Positions 42,811-51,084 of a stretch of 64,000 nt of DNA are shown here, one piece after another; position 1 is the first letter of the stretch, and each line of letters opens with the position of its first letter. The DNA comes from Thalassospira lucentensis (GTDB taxonomy: Bacteria > Pseudomonadota > Alphaproteobacteria > Rhodospirillales > Thalassospiraceae), in assembly GCF_011806425.1 (NCBI RefSeq), contig NZ_JAATOV010000006.1, forward strand, positions 186,001 through 250,000, written 5' to 3'. The notes beneath the pieces were generated by a model. That model made no database searches. It had not been told where the DNA came from and worked only from the letters and a program-made list of their open reading frames with translations. Made by a program: the position numbers and the translations under genes.

Positions 42811-43939
42811 ATGCGCGCAGAAGCACAGGCATTGGTCGATGAAATCAAGCAGTCAATGGCACTGCTGAGGAGGCATCTTTGACTGGGATAACGCTCTTAG
42901 GCGCCTAGACGAACTGAATGCACTGGCCGAAGACCCGACCCTTTGGGACGACGCAGCCAATGCGCAGAAAGTCATGCGCGAACGTACCCAGCTTGATGAT
43001 GCGATTAACGGCTATAAAAAGCTCGCGCAGGAGCTTGATGACAATATCGAACTGATCGAACTTGGCGAAGCCGAGGGCGACGAAGATACTGTCACCGAGG
43101 CCGAAGAAGGCCTGCGCAAGATCAAGGCAATCGCCGCCCAGCGTGAACTTGAAAGTCTGCTTTCAGGTGAAGCTGACGCCAACGATGCTTATCTTGAAAT
43201 CCATGCTGGTGCCGGTGGCACTGAGGCACAGGATTGGGCAAGCATGATGGCACGCATGTATTATCGTTGGGCAGAGTCCAAGAAATACAAGCTTGAAATG
43301 CTTGAAGAAAGCGATGGCGAGGAAGCCGGTATCAAGTCTGTGACCTATAAAATTTCCGGTCACAATGCTTATGGTTGGCTTAAGAACGAAGTGGGTGTGC
43401 ATCGTCTGGTGCGTATTTCGCCCTATGACAGTTCTGCGCGTCGCCATACCAGCTTTTCATCCGTCTGGGTGTATCCGGTGATCGATGACGATATCCAGAT
43501 CGAAATTCTCGATAAGGATCTTCGGATTGATACCTACCGGGCATCTGGGGCGGGTGGTCAGCACGTTAACCGGACCGATTCCGCAGTGCGTATGACCCAT
43601 ATTCCGACCGGGATTGTTGCCCAGTGTCAGAACGACCGATCGCAGCATAAAAACCGCGAAACGGCGATGAAGATGTTGAAAGCCCGTTTGTATGAGGCCG
43701 AGCTGAAAAAACGCGAAGCCGAAGCACAGGCTGTTGAAGATAACAAAACCGATATCGGTTGGGGCCATCAAATCCGTTCTTACGTCCTGCAGCCTTATCA
43801 AATGATCAAGGACCTGCGTACGGGTACGGAAACGTCTGATACGCAAGGCGTTTTGAACGGCGATCTTGATGCTTTCATGGCAGCCGCCCTGGCAGCAAAA
43901 GTCACCGGTTCAGCAGGTGAAATCGAAGATATCGATTGA
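42811..43939 (+). CDS. prfB: Peptide chain release factor 2, with programmed +1 frameshift
   Basis: RF2 ends translation at UGA and UAA. The first 23 codons ([23 protein letters not shown]) run into an in-frame TGA at 42880. A +1 shift at CTT-TGA, driven by the internal AGGAGG three bases upstream, continues as [22 protein letters not shown] and gives 375 residues. The GGQ peptidyl-hydrolysis motif ([12 protein letters not shown]) and the stop-codon recognition loop [13 protein letters not shown] are intact. The shift makes RF2 autoregulatory: scarce RF2 favours frameshifting. ATG 42811 follows GGAGA. It is the usual neighbour of PBP1A. Confidence 0.96.
42868..42882 (+). promoter_or_regulatory. 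RF2 programmed +1 frameshift site
   Basis: AGGAGG (42868-42873), CAT, then CTT-TGA (42877-42882) and C. This is the canonical layout: an internal Shine-Dalgarno three bases before the CUU slip codon and a UGA stop. Ribosomes move to the +1 frame (GAC) when RF2 is limiting. Confidence 0.95.
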
Positions 43940-43963
43940 TCTTCCTAATCAGGTCAAAATTTA

Positions 43964-43993
43964 AAACACCCCGTCGGTTACCGGCGGGGTGTT
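43964..43993 (+). terminator. Intrinsic terminator after prfB
   Basis: AAACACCCCG-T-CGG / CCG-G-CGGGGTGTTT arms with a TTA loop are followed by TT and A. It lies 24 bp after the stop. Confidence 0.88.
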
Positions 43994-44205
43994 TTTATTT
44001 GTTACTTGGCAGGTATTTAGGACGTCACACCGCGGAATTCGGTGAATTGCCCGCAAATGATCCACTTCTGTCACACAATTGCCGGATATGGCTGCCATGG
44101 TCGATTTCAGCGGCACCTGCCAAGCAATAATAAACGACCGGATCATGACCGGTTCGCGGCAGGCCCATTTCAGAGCAAACGTCTATCATTCAGGTGAAAT
44201 CCAAA

Positions 44206-44460
44206 ATGGTCAAACAGTCCCTTGGCCCGGTCGCGGTTGGCGATCAGTTCAAACTTGCAACACCGAACGGCCCGGTTTTCATGGTGGTTAAAATCCGTGA
44301 AATGAAACCAGTTGATCATGCCCAGATCGTCAAAGTGCGCGATATGCGATCGCCGACCCTTATCGCGGTGACCACTTTGTTGAACCGCGATTTTTATGTG
44401 CCGGTCGCACCCGAAAACCACCAAATGCCCGAGAATGATGGGATATTGCGTGGCAACTAG
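44206..44460 (+). CDS. Small protein of unknown function
   Basis: This 84-residue protein (MVKQSLGPVAVGDQFKLATPNGPVFMVVKIREMKP...) has beta-strand-like alternation and resembles a small SH3/KOW-type barrel (GPVAVGDQFKL, GPVFMVVKI), but I cannot place it in a family. No signal peptide or membrane helix is present. ATG at 44206 has AGGTG nine bases upstream; GTG at 44194 is an alternative that adds four residues. The codon pattern looks coding, unlike the antisense frame. It stands alone between the prfB terminator and the deaminase gene. Confidence 0.55.
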   Translation: MVKQSLGPVAVGDQFKLATPNGPVFMVVKIREMKPVDHAQIVKVRDMRSPTLIAVTTLLNRDFYVPVAPENHQMPENDGILRGN

Positions 44461-44595
44461 TGTCTGCTTAGCGCGATTATGAAATCGCGCAAGACGCTGT
44501 TTTCCCCAAATATACGCAATAAAGCAGTTGGCATGGCGGCCCACACGCGGTGAAATGGATGAAACGAAGTATCCATTTCATCAGGGGCCGCCATC

Positions 44596-45201
44596 ATGTC
44601 ACATGAACCTTCGCAGACAGATCTTCTTGATGTTCTGTTTTCCGTTCTTGAAAACGATATCCTGCCCAAAACCCAAACTGGTGTCGTCGCGGGCAACAAG
44701 GTTTTTGGGGCGGCGATTTTACGAAAATCCGACCATTCCTTGGTGATTGCCGAAACCAACAATGAAATGGAAAACCCACTTTGGCATGGGGAGGTCCATT
44801 GCCTGAAACGGTTTTACGAATTGCCCGCGGATCAACGCCCTGCGACATCGAATCTTATTTTCCTATCAACCCATGAACCCTGTTCGATGTGCCTGTCGGC
44901 AATCACGTGGGCTGGGTTTGATAATTTCTATTATTTCTTTTCCTATGAAGATTCGCGCGATGCATTCGCCATTCCCCATGATTTGAAAATCATGCAGGAA
45001 GTTTTCACGCTTAAAGACGGCGAATACAACAAATCGAACGCATTCTGGCAAAGTCATTCAATGATGGCGATGGTCGATGATTTACCCGATGATCAGCAAA
45101 CCAAATACCTTGCCCGCGCACGTGCCATTTCCGATCAGTATGATCAGCTTTCACGCCAATATCAGGACACCAAATCGGACAATGACATCCCGCTAAATTA
45201 G
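44596..45201 (+). CDS. Cytidine/nucleoside deaminase-fold protein
   Basis: This 201-residue protein has the zinc-dependent deaminase core. HGEVHCL (His ligand plus catalytic Glu, about 57-63) and THEPCSMCLSAITWAG (P-C-x-x-C, about 92-107) supply the zinc ligands. The spacing fits the CDA/tRNA-adenosine deaminase superfamily. The N-terminus GNKVFGAAILRKSDHSLVIAETNNE is the usual strand region. The C-terminal extension (about 120-201) is longer than in guanine or cytosine deaminases, and the substrate (cytosine, guanine, a nucleoside or a tRNA base) is not clear. Start ATG 44596 lacks a strong ribosome site. Confidence 0.82.
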   Translation: MSHEPSQTDLLDVLFSVLENDILPKTQTGVVAGNKVFGAAILRKSDHSLVIAETNNEMENPLWHGEVHCLKRFYELPADQRPATSNLIFLSTHEPCSMCLSAITWAGFDNFYYFFSYEDSRDAFAIPHDLKIMQEVFTLKDGEYNKSNAFWQSHSMMAMVDDLPDDQQTKYLARARAISDQYDQLSRQYQDTKSDNDIPLN

Positions 45202-45288
45202 GGCAGGGGATTTTGGTTTGTTGGTGCAGTTGACGTTTGAGTCCGAATCTGGCGAGTTTTGTGCGTCAATTCTGATAAACTGCGTGGC

Positions 45289-46779
45289 ATGGAACAGCTT
45301 AATTACGATATTTGCTATCACGCACTCAAAACCCGGGACCAGCGGTTTGACGGGCGGTTTTATACCGCCGTTCTGACCACTGGAATTTTTTGTCGCCCGG
45401 TTTGCCCCGCAGTGACGCCAAAGCGTGCCAATGTCGAGTTTTATCCCAGTGCCGAAGCCGCGATTGCGCATGGCTTTCGGCCGTGCCTGCGCTGTCGGCC
45501 CGAAGCCGCACCGGGAAGCCCCGCAAGTGCTGGCGTTCACGCCACAGTTGCCCGTGCGGTGCGCCTGATTGAACAGGGTGCGCTTCAAGAAGGCAGTATT
45601 GCGGATCTTGCCGATCGTCTTGGGGTTGGGGATCGTCATTTGCGCCGGATATTTAAGACCCATACCGGCGTCACACCGCAAGAACATGCCAAGGCAAGGC
45701 GGCTTTTGCGCGCCCGACAATTGATCGTCGATAGCAACCTGACCATGACCGAAATCGCCGATATCGCAGGTTTTTCCAGCCTGCGCCGATTTAACGATGC
45801 CATGAAGCAGGCCTATGGGCAGGCGCCAACCGCCTTTCGCCGAGGCATTTCAGCCAAGACGTCGCCTAAACCGGTCGCTGCGGATGATCCGTTTGCACCG
45901 CGCAATGATGATCTGATATTGCGCCTTCGTGCCCGCCAGCCATTTGATGCCACGTATCTTTTGGCCTTTTTCCGAGCACGTGCGGTCCCCGGCTTGGAAA
46001 CGGTACGTGACCGGATTTATGCCCGTGGTTTTCGCATCGGGGATGCGGTTGGCATGATGATTTGTCATTTCAGCCCGGATCAAAGCGGCGTCAATGTTAT
46101 CCTTCGGGGGCCGGCGCGTGAAGCGGTGCTTGAAATTGGCGCACGGGTGCGTCGTTTGTTCGATTTGGATGCCGATGTGCCAACCATCACGAAACAGTTT
46201 TCTGATGATGCCTTGCTGGCGCCCTTGATCGATAAACGGCCAGGCTTACGGGTGCCTGGATGCTGGGACCAATTTGAATTGGCACTGCGCGCCGTGTTGG
46301 GCCAGCAGGTTTCAGTGGCGGCGGCCCGCACCTTGGCGGGGCGGCTAGTGCAGAAGTACGGTAATGAACTTCCGGCTGAGTTATCCGACGGCACTGGGGT
46401 GACCCATTTATTCCCGCAACCAGAAAAGCTGCTGGGATTAGATTTGATTGGGATTGGCCTGACCCAGCGGCGAGCACAAACGGTATCAGATGTGATCGGT
46501 ATGTTTGCCGCCCTCGGATGCGGTCAAAAAAGCGATGATGAACTGATCGCTGCATTGGCCGCGGTCAAGGGGATCGGGCCATGGACGTTGAATTATTTTG
46601 CCCTGCGCGGTCTGGGCGATCCTGACGCGTTCCCGGCTGCCGATCTTGGTATTCTAAAGGCGTCAAAAATGGGCGGTGGCCCGGATAAGGCGAAGGAGCT
46701 TGAAACCCTTTCGGAAAGTTGGCGACCGTGGCGAGCCTATGCCGCGCAGTATCTTTGGTCGGCCCTTGAAGGAGAATGA
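45289..46779 (+). CDS. AdaA-AlkA fusion: methyl-phosphotriester sensor/regulator and 3-methyladenine DNA glycosylase
   Basis: This 496-residue protein has an N-terminal Ada zinc domain with four Cys (GIFCRPVCPAVTPKRANV... CLRCRPE, about 35-80) that accepts methyl groups from DNA phosphotriesters. An AraC-type HTH follows (about 85-185: VGDRHLRRIFKTHTGVTPQEHAKARRLLRARQLI, MTEIADIAGFSSLRRFNDAMKQAYGQAP). The C-terminal AlkA part (about 205-496) has the HhH-GPD glycosylase motif VKGIGPWTLNYFALRGLGDPDAFPAADLGI with the catalytic Asp. It senses alkylation, activates repair genes and excises alkylated bases. ATG 45289 is chosen over an upstream frame start at 45259. It is coupled to ogt. Confidence 0.93.
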   Translation: MEQLNYDICYHALKTRDQRFDGRFYTAVLTTGIFCRPVCPAVTPKRANVEFYPSAEAAIAHGFRPCLRCRPEAAPGSPASAGVHATVARAVRLIEQGALQEGSIADLADRLGVGDRHLRRIFKTHTGVTPQEHAKARRLLRARQLIVDSNLTMTEIADIAGFSSLRRFNDAMKQAYGQAPTAFRRGISAKTSPKPVAADDPFAPRNDDLILRLRARQPFDATYLLAFFRARAVPGLETVRDRIYARGFRIGDAVGMMICHFSPDQSGVNVILRGPAREAVLEIGARVRRLFDLDADVPTITKQFSDDALLAPLIDKRPGLRVPGCWDQFELALRAVLGQQVSVAAARTLAGRLVQKYGNELPAELSDGTGVTHLFPQPEKLLGLDLIGIGLTQRRAQTVSDVIGMFAALGCGQKSDDELIAALAAVKGIGPWTLNYFALRGLGDPDAFPAADLGILKASKMGGGPDKAKELETLSESWRPWRAYAAQYLWSALEGE

Positions 46780-46781
46780 CA

Positions 46782-47321
46782 ATGAGCATAACCACCCAAA
46801 TTAACGTCGCAGGATATGACAGCCCGATTGGCAAGATTAGCCTTGCAAGTGTCGGCGGCAGGCTGGTTCACCTGGACTTCGAAGGAAACGAGAACCGCCT
46901 TAAAACCATTCAGAACCGGCGTTTCAAAAACATCGAATGGGTTGAAAGCCAAAATGCGGGCGCCAGCGCACCGGTATCGATCATATCATGGTTGGATGCG
47001 TATTTCGCGGGGGAGGCCGGGGTACTTCCGATGGATGACATCACCATGATCGGGACCGAATTCCAAAAATCTGTTTGGGATGCGCTGGTTTCTATTCCGT
47101 GTGGCAAAAGCGTTTCATATGCCCAATTGGCCAGTGAACTTGGCAACCCGAAGGCAGTGCGTGCAGTTGCGCGTGCCAACGCCCTTAATCCGGTATCGAT
47201 CATTGTTCCGTGCCACCGGGTGATTGGATCGAACGGGACCTTAACCGGCTATGCGGGCGGGCTGGAGAGAAAGGCGTGGTTGCTTGACCACGAAGCGGGC
47301 ATCCTTGCCAAAGCCGCATGA
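46782..47321 (+). CDS. ogt: Methylated-DNA-protein-cysteine methyltransferase
   Basis: This 179-residue suicide enzyme removes the methyl group from O6-methylguanine. The acceptor motif IIVPCHRVIGSNGTLTGYAGGLERKAWLL contains P-C-H-R-V and the C-terminal Leu/Gly loop. The helix-turn-helix FQKSVWDALVSIPCGKSVSYAQLASELGNPKAVRAVARANALNP binds DNA through its Arg finger. ATG 46782 lies 7 bp after GGAG; ATG 46776 is only one base from the GGAG and overlaps the AdaA-AlkA stop. With the preceding gene it forms an adaptive-response operon. Confidence 0.94.
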   Translation: MSITTQINVAGYDSPIGKISLASVGGRLVHLDFEGNENRLKTIQNRRFKNIEWVESQNAGASAPVSIISWLDAYFAGEAGVLPMDDITMIGTEFQKSVWDALVSIPCGKSVSYAQLASELGNPKAVRAVARANALNPVSIIVPCHRVIGSNGTLTGYAGGLERKAWLLDHEAGILAKAA

Positions 47322-47324
47322 TGC

Positions 47325-47354
47325 AAAAAGGGCAGCCGAATGGCCGCCCTTTTT
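47325..47354. terminator. Bidirectional intrinsic terminator
   Basis: AAAAAGGGC / GCCCTTTTT arms with a partly paired inner part (GCC/GGC) have T-runs on both strands. It lies between ogt and the convergent alcohol dehydrogenase gene. Confidence 0.85.
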
Positions 47355-47373
47355 TCGGTAAGTTTGGGATTTG

Positions 47374-48396
47374 TTAAATCGACATCACGATACGGCCATC
47401 AATTTTACCATCGCGCATGCGATCAAAGATCGAATTGATGTTTTCGATGGGTTCGGTCGTGAAGTGCGAATGCACCTTGCCATCGCCAGCAAATTCAATG
47501 GCTTCTTGCAGGTCGGCACGGGTACCAACAATCGAACCGCGGATGGTTTTTCCCGACAGAACCGTATCAAAGATATCAAGCTCAAACGTTCCGGGTGGCA
47601 GGCCAACCAAGGCCATTGTGCCACCACGGCCCAGCATGCCCACACCTTGTTTAAAGGCCGGCTTGGAAACGGCGGTGACAAGAACCCCGTTTGCCCCACC
47701 CATTTGCTTTTGAACTTCCGAAATCACATCGGTTTCGGCTGCATTCAGTACCCAATCCGCACCAAGGTCCTTTGCCAGATCAAGTTTATCTTGTGCAATG
47801 TCAACGGCGATAACTTTCATGCCCATGGCCTTGGCATATTGGACTGCCATATGCCCAAGGCCGCCGATCCCGGAAATCACAACCGTTTCGCCGGGCTTAC
47901 ATTCAGTTTGCTTAAGACCCTTATAGACCGTAACCCCAGCACACAGGACCGGAGCGGCATTGCCGAATTCAAGCGTATTGGGCAGGTGGCCGACAAAATC
48001 AGGGTCGGCCAAAACATATTCGGCAAAGCCACCATTTACGGAATAGCCGGTGTTGATTTGTTCGCCACACAGCGTCTCCCAACCGGTTATACAGTGATGA
48101 CAATGCCCGCATGCGGAATAGAGCCAAGGCACGCCAACCCGGTCGCCTTCTTTAACTGATTTGACGCCTTCGCCAACTTCGGCAACAAAGCCGACCCCCT
48201 CGTGGCCGGGGATAAAGGGCGGGTTGGGTTTGACTGGCCAGTCGCCTTCGGCAGCATGCAGGTCGGTGTGGCACACCCCCGATGCTTCGATCTTCACAAG
48301 GATTTTGCCCGGCGTGACTTTGGGGACGGTGACGTCCTCAATTGATAATGGTTTGCCAAATTCACGAACCAAGGCAGCTTTCATAGTGCTCGGCAT
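47374..48396 (-). CDS. Zinc-dependent alcohol dehydrogenase (AdhP/AdhA type)
   Basis: This 340-residue medium-chain dehydrogenase oxidises primary alcohols with NAD+. The catalytic zinc ligands are Cys in ASGVCHTDLHAAEGDWP, His in GHEGVGFV and Cys in the later GWETLCGEQ. The structural zinc site is CGHCHHC. The Rossmann motif is VISGIGGLGHMAVQYAKAMGMKVIAVD. Length and sequence are typical of the AdhP group. ATG 48396 follows a full AGGAGG site with 7-bp spacing, which suggests strong translation. Monocistronic. Confidence 0.93.
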   Translation of the reverse strand: MPSTMKAALVREFGKPLSIEDVTVPKVTPGKILVKIEASGVCHTDLHAAEGDWPVKPNPPFIPGHEGVGFVAEVGEGVKSVKEGDRVGVPWLYSACGHCHHCITGWETLCGEQINTGYSVNGGFAEYVLADPDFVGHLPNTLEFGNAAPVLCAGVTVYKGLKQTECKPGETVVISGIGGLGHMAVQYAKAMGMKVIAVDIAQDKLDLAKDLGADWVLNAAETDVISEVQKQMGGANGVLVTAVSKPAFKQGVGMLGRGGTMALVGLPPGTFELDIFDTVLSGKTIRGSIVGTRADLQEAIEFAGDGKVHSHFTTEPIENINSIFDRMRDGKIDGRIVMSI

Positions 48397-48521
48397 GCTT
48401 GTACCTCCTGACGGAAGAAAACGGCCCGTTCAGTTGGGCCTAATTAACTCGCATCGAAAGGATAGAAGTATGGCGGTGTGAAAGCTTTGCTCTGCGTCAA
48501 CTTTTGATTGATTTTGTTGCG

Positions 48522-49346
48522 TCAGCTTTCAAAACCAACATCAGGCAGCTCAAGCACGTAATCCTGATAATAATCGGGTGGCATGCCTGCCTCGTATCGG
48601 GCTTCGTCATTAAAGGGCGGTTTTAGGGGGCCACGGAAATGCTTGCGCAGCAATTCGTGCCACGTGGTGTAGTAGGGTAGGTCGCGCTGATCACAGATAT
48701 ATTCGTAATATTTGCGCCCTGCTGCGACATGGGCAATTTCATCATTGGCAATGATTTTTAAGATACGCGCACTTTCAGTATCGCCATGCTCCAAAAGCCG
48801 TTCAATGGTTGGGGGCGTTGCATCAAGGCCACGGGCTTCAAACACCATCGGTACAACGGCTAAGCGGGGCAAGATGTCATAGGCCGTATCCATCGATGTT
48901 TGCCACAAACCATCATGGGCCGGAAGATCACCGTATGCTGCCCCCATTTCGCCAAGGCGTTTACTTAGCATTTTAAAATGGCGGGCTTCGTCATCGGCAA
49001 CTTGAACCCAGGCATCGTGAAAATCCTTGGGCATGTCGGCCTCGGGGAAGCGGACACAAAGATCCCACGCCAGATCGATGGCATTCAGTTCGATATGTGC
49101 CAACGCATGCAAAAGGCCAATTCGGCCCTGCACACTGCCCTTTTTGCGCTTGGGCATTTTGTTGGGCGGCAGTAATACTGGATTTTCAGGGCGCCCAGGG
49201 CGATCTGGCAAATCGGTTGCGCCAACCTCGGTGATCTCGCCATTGCGCCATAGGGCGGCCATTTCGGCCGTTACGTTGGCTTTTTCGGTGGCATCTTCCG
49301 TCAGCAGCGCACGTTTGGCGGCTTCGGCGAGGGTTAGCTTGCTCAT
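48522..49346 (-). CDS. DUF455 ferritin-like protein
   Basis: This 274-residue member of the DUF455/COG2833 family has a ferritin-like four-helix fold. Probable di-metal ligands are seen in LHALAHIELNAIDLAWD (E-x-x-H-like), VADDEARHFKML (E-x-x-H), FEARGLDATP and ANDEIAHVAAG (E-x-x-H). Family function is not established; redox or tRNA/rRNA-modification chemistry has been suggested for related folds. ATG 49346 gives MSKLTLAEAAKRALL, the usual start; the longer frame adds 30 residues without similarity. Confidence 0.85.
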   Translation of the reverse strand: MSKLTLAEAAKRALLTEDATEKANVTAEMAALWRNGEITEVGATDLPDRPGRPENPVLLPPNKMPKRKKGSVQGRIGLLHALAHIELNAIDLAWDLCVRFPEADMPKDFHDAWVQVADDEARHFKMLSKRLGEMGAAYGDLPAHDGLWQTSMDTAYDILPRLAVVPMVFEARGLDATPPTIERLLEHGDTESARILKIIANDEIAHVAAGRKYYEYICDQRDLPYYTTWHELLRKHFRGPLKPPFNDEARYEAGMPPDYYQDYVLELPDVGFES

Positions 49347-49437
49347 GATTTTCCGTGTTTTCAGTGTGCGGGCGTTTGGGGGCACTATCTGCCATCTGGC
49401 CAATGGCCGGTCAATGTGCAAACAGATGCCAAGCAAA

Positions 49438-49471
49438 AAGGGCGTTTGGCAAAGCTTGCCAGAACGCCCTT
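49438..49471 (-). terminator. Intrinsic terminator of the HPt-receiver-like gene
   Basis: AAGGGCGTT / AACGCCCTT arms with an inner GGC/GCC pair are followed on the minus strand by five Ts and GC. It lies 28 bp downstream of the stop at 49499. Confidence 0.82.
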
Positions 49472-49498
49472 AAAAACGTTTATCGAGATGATGCCAGA

Positions 49499-50269
49499 TC
49501 AGGTGATGTTAAAGCGTGCAAGTGCTTCTGCCAGATCTTCACCAAACGAATTGCCCTTGCGGATGATCGCAGTCCGGCACGGAAGATCACGCAATGACGG
49601 GTGATTTGGTGCATCAGAGGTCAGAACCGCGGTCGGGATATTTCGGGTTTTGGGCATTGATTGCAGCGCGTTGGCAATATCAACACCGCCCAATTCATCG
49701 ATGGTTTTGGCAACAATAATAAAATCGGGGCGGGTGCGCACGGCAAGTTCGATGGCCTCGAATGATGTCTGAGTTACCGAGCTACGATAACCGCAAGCAG
49801 CCAGTTCGCGTTCGACAATGACCGCCATGGACCGTTGTGGGATGACCAAAAGGGCCTCGACATTGGCCTGCTTTAGCCAATTGGGGTCGATGTCTGGTGT
49901 GCGTTTGGAAGGAAGTTCACGCACGAATTCGGCTGTATCCGTGCCGCCACCGCTTAGGTCGCCTTCAAGAATGGTGCGAATTTTATCGATAAAGGCCTGA
50001 ATGTCGGTGATCGCGCCTTCATTCAGTTCTTTGCAGTTCGTCACGTAATCTGAAAGACGGTGACTGGTCAGATTGATCAACGGCGCAGCAACCGATTTCC
50101 CTTTGTAGCGCAGATTGAAAACTTCGCGCTGAATGGATGTCAGGTGCTCCGGATCTGGCTTGCTTCGGGCGTTTTGCAAATGAACATCGATAGAACTGAT
50201 GATGTCATCGGCTTCATCACGAAAGTCTGCAAGCATCTGATCGTCAAGATCGACAATATTGTTGTTCAT
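49499..50269 (-). CDS. Degenerate HPt-receiver fusion protein
   Basis: This 256-residue protein looks like a phosphorelay protein without its phosphorylation sites. Residues about 8-105 resemble an HPt helical bundle: FNLRYKGKSVAAPLINLTSHRLSDYV aligns with H-x-x-K-G, but the His is Leu53. Residues about 137-256 have the receiver fold (ALLVIPQRSMAVIVERELAACGYRSSVTQTSFEAIELAVRTRPDFIIVAKTIDELGGVDIANALQ). The phospho-acceptor Asp is replaced by Ala187 (IIVAK), and the acidic pocket after the first strand (normally D-D/E) is I-P-Q. It may act as a phosphorylation-independent scaffold or decoy. A terminator follows; it is monocistronic. Confidence 0.7.
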   Translation of the reverse strand: MNNNIVDLDDQMLADFRDEADDIISSIDVHLQNARSKPDPEHLTSIQREVFNLRYKGKSVAAPLINLTSHRLSDYVTNCKELNEGAITDIQAFIDKIRTILEGDLSGGGTDTAEFVRELPSKRTPDIDPNWLKQANVEALLVIPQRSMAVIVERELAACGYRSSVTQTSFEAIELAVRTRPDFIIVAKTIDELGGVDIANALQSMPKTRNIPTAVLTSDAPNHPSLRDLPCRTAIIRKGNSFGEDLAEALARFNIT

Positions 50270-50445
50270 TGAATTACCTGCCTTGCCGGGAAACCGGTTT
50301 GTTATCTAAATATAGGTGCGATTTACCGACACCTACACACCCATATTCAAATTCTTATCCCGACAAACAAGGGAAGGCAACAAAATCAATACATGGTCTA
50401 TAGGCCATCGCATTGAACTTAAATGATTTTTAGAACAATAAAAAA

Positions 50446-50472
50446 TGGCCCGACACCAGTGATGTCGGGCCA
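50446..50472 (-). terminator. Intrinsic terminator after peroxiredoxin gene
   Basis: A perfect 10-bp stem TGGCCCGACA / TGTCGGGCCA with a 7-nt loop is followed on the minus strand by a T-run. It begins 20 bp past the stop. Confidence 0.9.
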
Positions 50473-50492
50473 AAAAACGAAATAAGGGGTAT

Positions 50493-50957
50493 TTAAAGGG
50501 CGCGAACGGCTTCAAGGACCTCTGCGACGTGCCCTTTCACTTTGACCTTACGCCATGCTTTTTGGATGGTGCCGTCGGCATCAATCACAAAGGTTGAACG
50601 TTCAATCCCCATGAATTTCTTGCCGTACATGTTCTTTTCTTTCCACACACCGTAATCTTCGCAGGTGGTTCCATTCTCGTCCGATGCGAGAATGAAGTTC
50701 AGGTCATGTTTGGCCTTAAACTTGTCATGGCGTTCAGCACTGTCTTTGGAAATACCAATGATCTGGGCGTCAACCGCGCTGAAATCCGGTTCGGCATCGC
50801 GAAATTCGCATGACTCAGTTGTGCAGCCCGGTGTCATGTCCTTGGGATAGAAATAGATCACCACAGGCTTGCCGCGCAGCTCAGACAGTTTCACCGTGCC
50901 ACCGCCATCTGTTGGCAGTTCAAAATCCGGGGCTTTATCACCTGTTTCGAGTGTCAT
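50493..50957 (-). CDS. bcp: Thioredoxin-dependent peroxiredoxin (Bcp/PrxQ)
   Basis: This 154-residue peroxiredoxin reduces hydrogen peroxide and organic peroxides. The active site is DMTPGCTTESCEFRD: the peroxidatic Cys in P-G-C-T-x-E and a resolving Cys five residues later, typical of the atypical 2-Cys Bcp group. The catalytic Arg is in GIERSTFVID. The N-terminus GDKAPDFELPTDGGGTVKLSELRGKPVVIYFYPKD is standard. ATG 50957 follows AAAGGACGG; a longer frame to 51008 has no support. It is downstream of glnE on the same strand (127 bp). Confidence 0.94.
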   Translation of the reverse strand: MTLETGDKAPDFELPTDGGGTVKLSELRGKPVVIYFYPKDMTPGCTTESCEFRDAEPDFSAVDAQIIGISKDSAERHDKFKAKHDLNFILASDENGTTCEDYGVWKEKNMYGKKFMGIERSTFVIDADGTIQKAWRKVKVKGHVAEVLEAVRAL

Positions 50958-51084
50958 GTTCCGTCCTTTGTAAGTTTGTGCACATTTACGATCCGCTTTG
51001 CCGTGCACCCATGAAATTACAAACAGTTATAGGGATGGCAACGCCCTACGGATCATCAAGGGTTTAAATGATTTAAGGTGGTCC

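Noticed and set aside
44170-44544. Minus-strand frame of 124 codons opposite the small 44206 gene
   Set aside because: Composition is typical of an antisense shadow (His/Phe/Asn rich) and there is no ribosome site.
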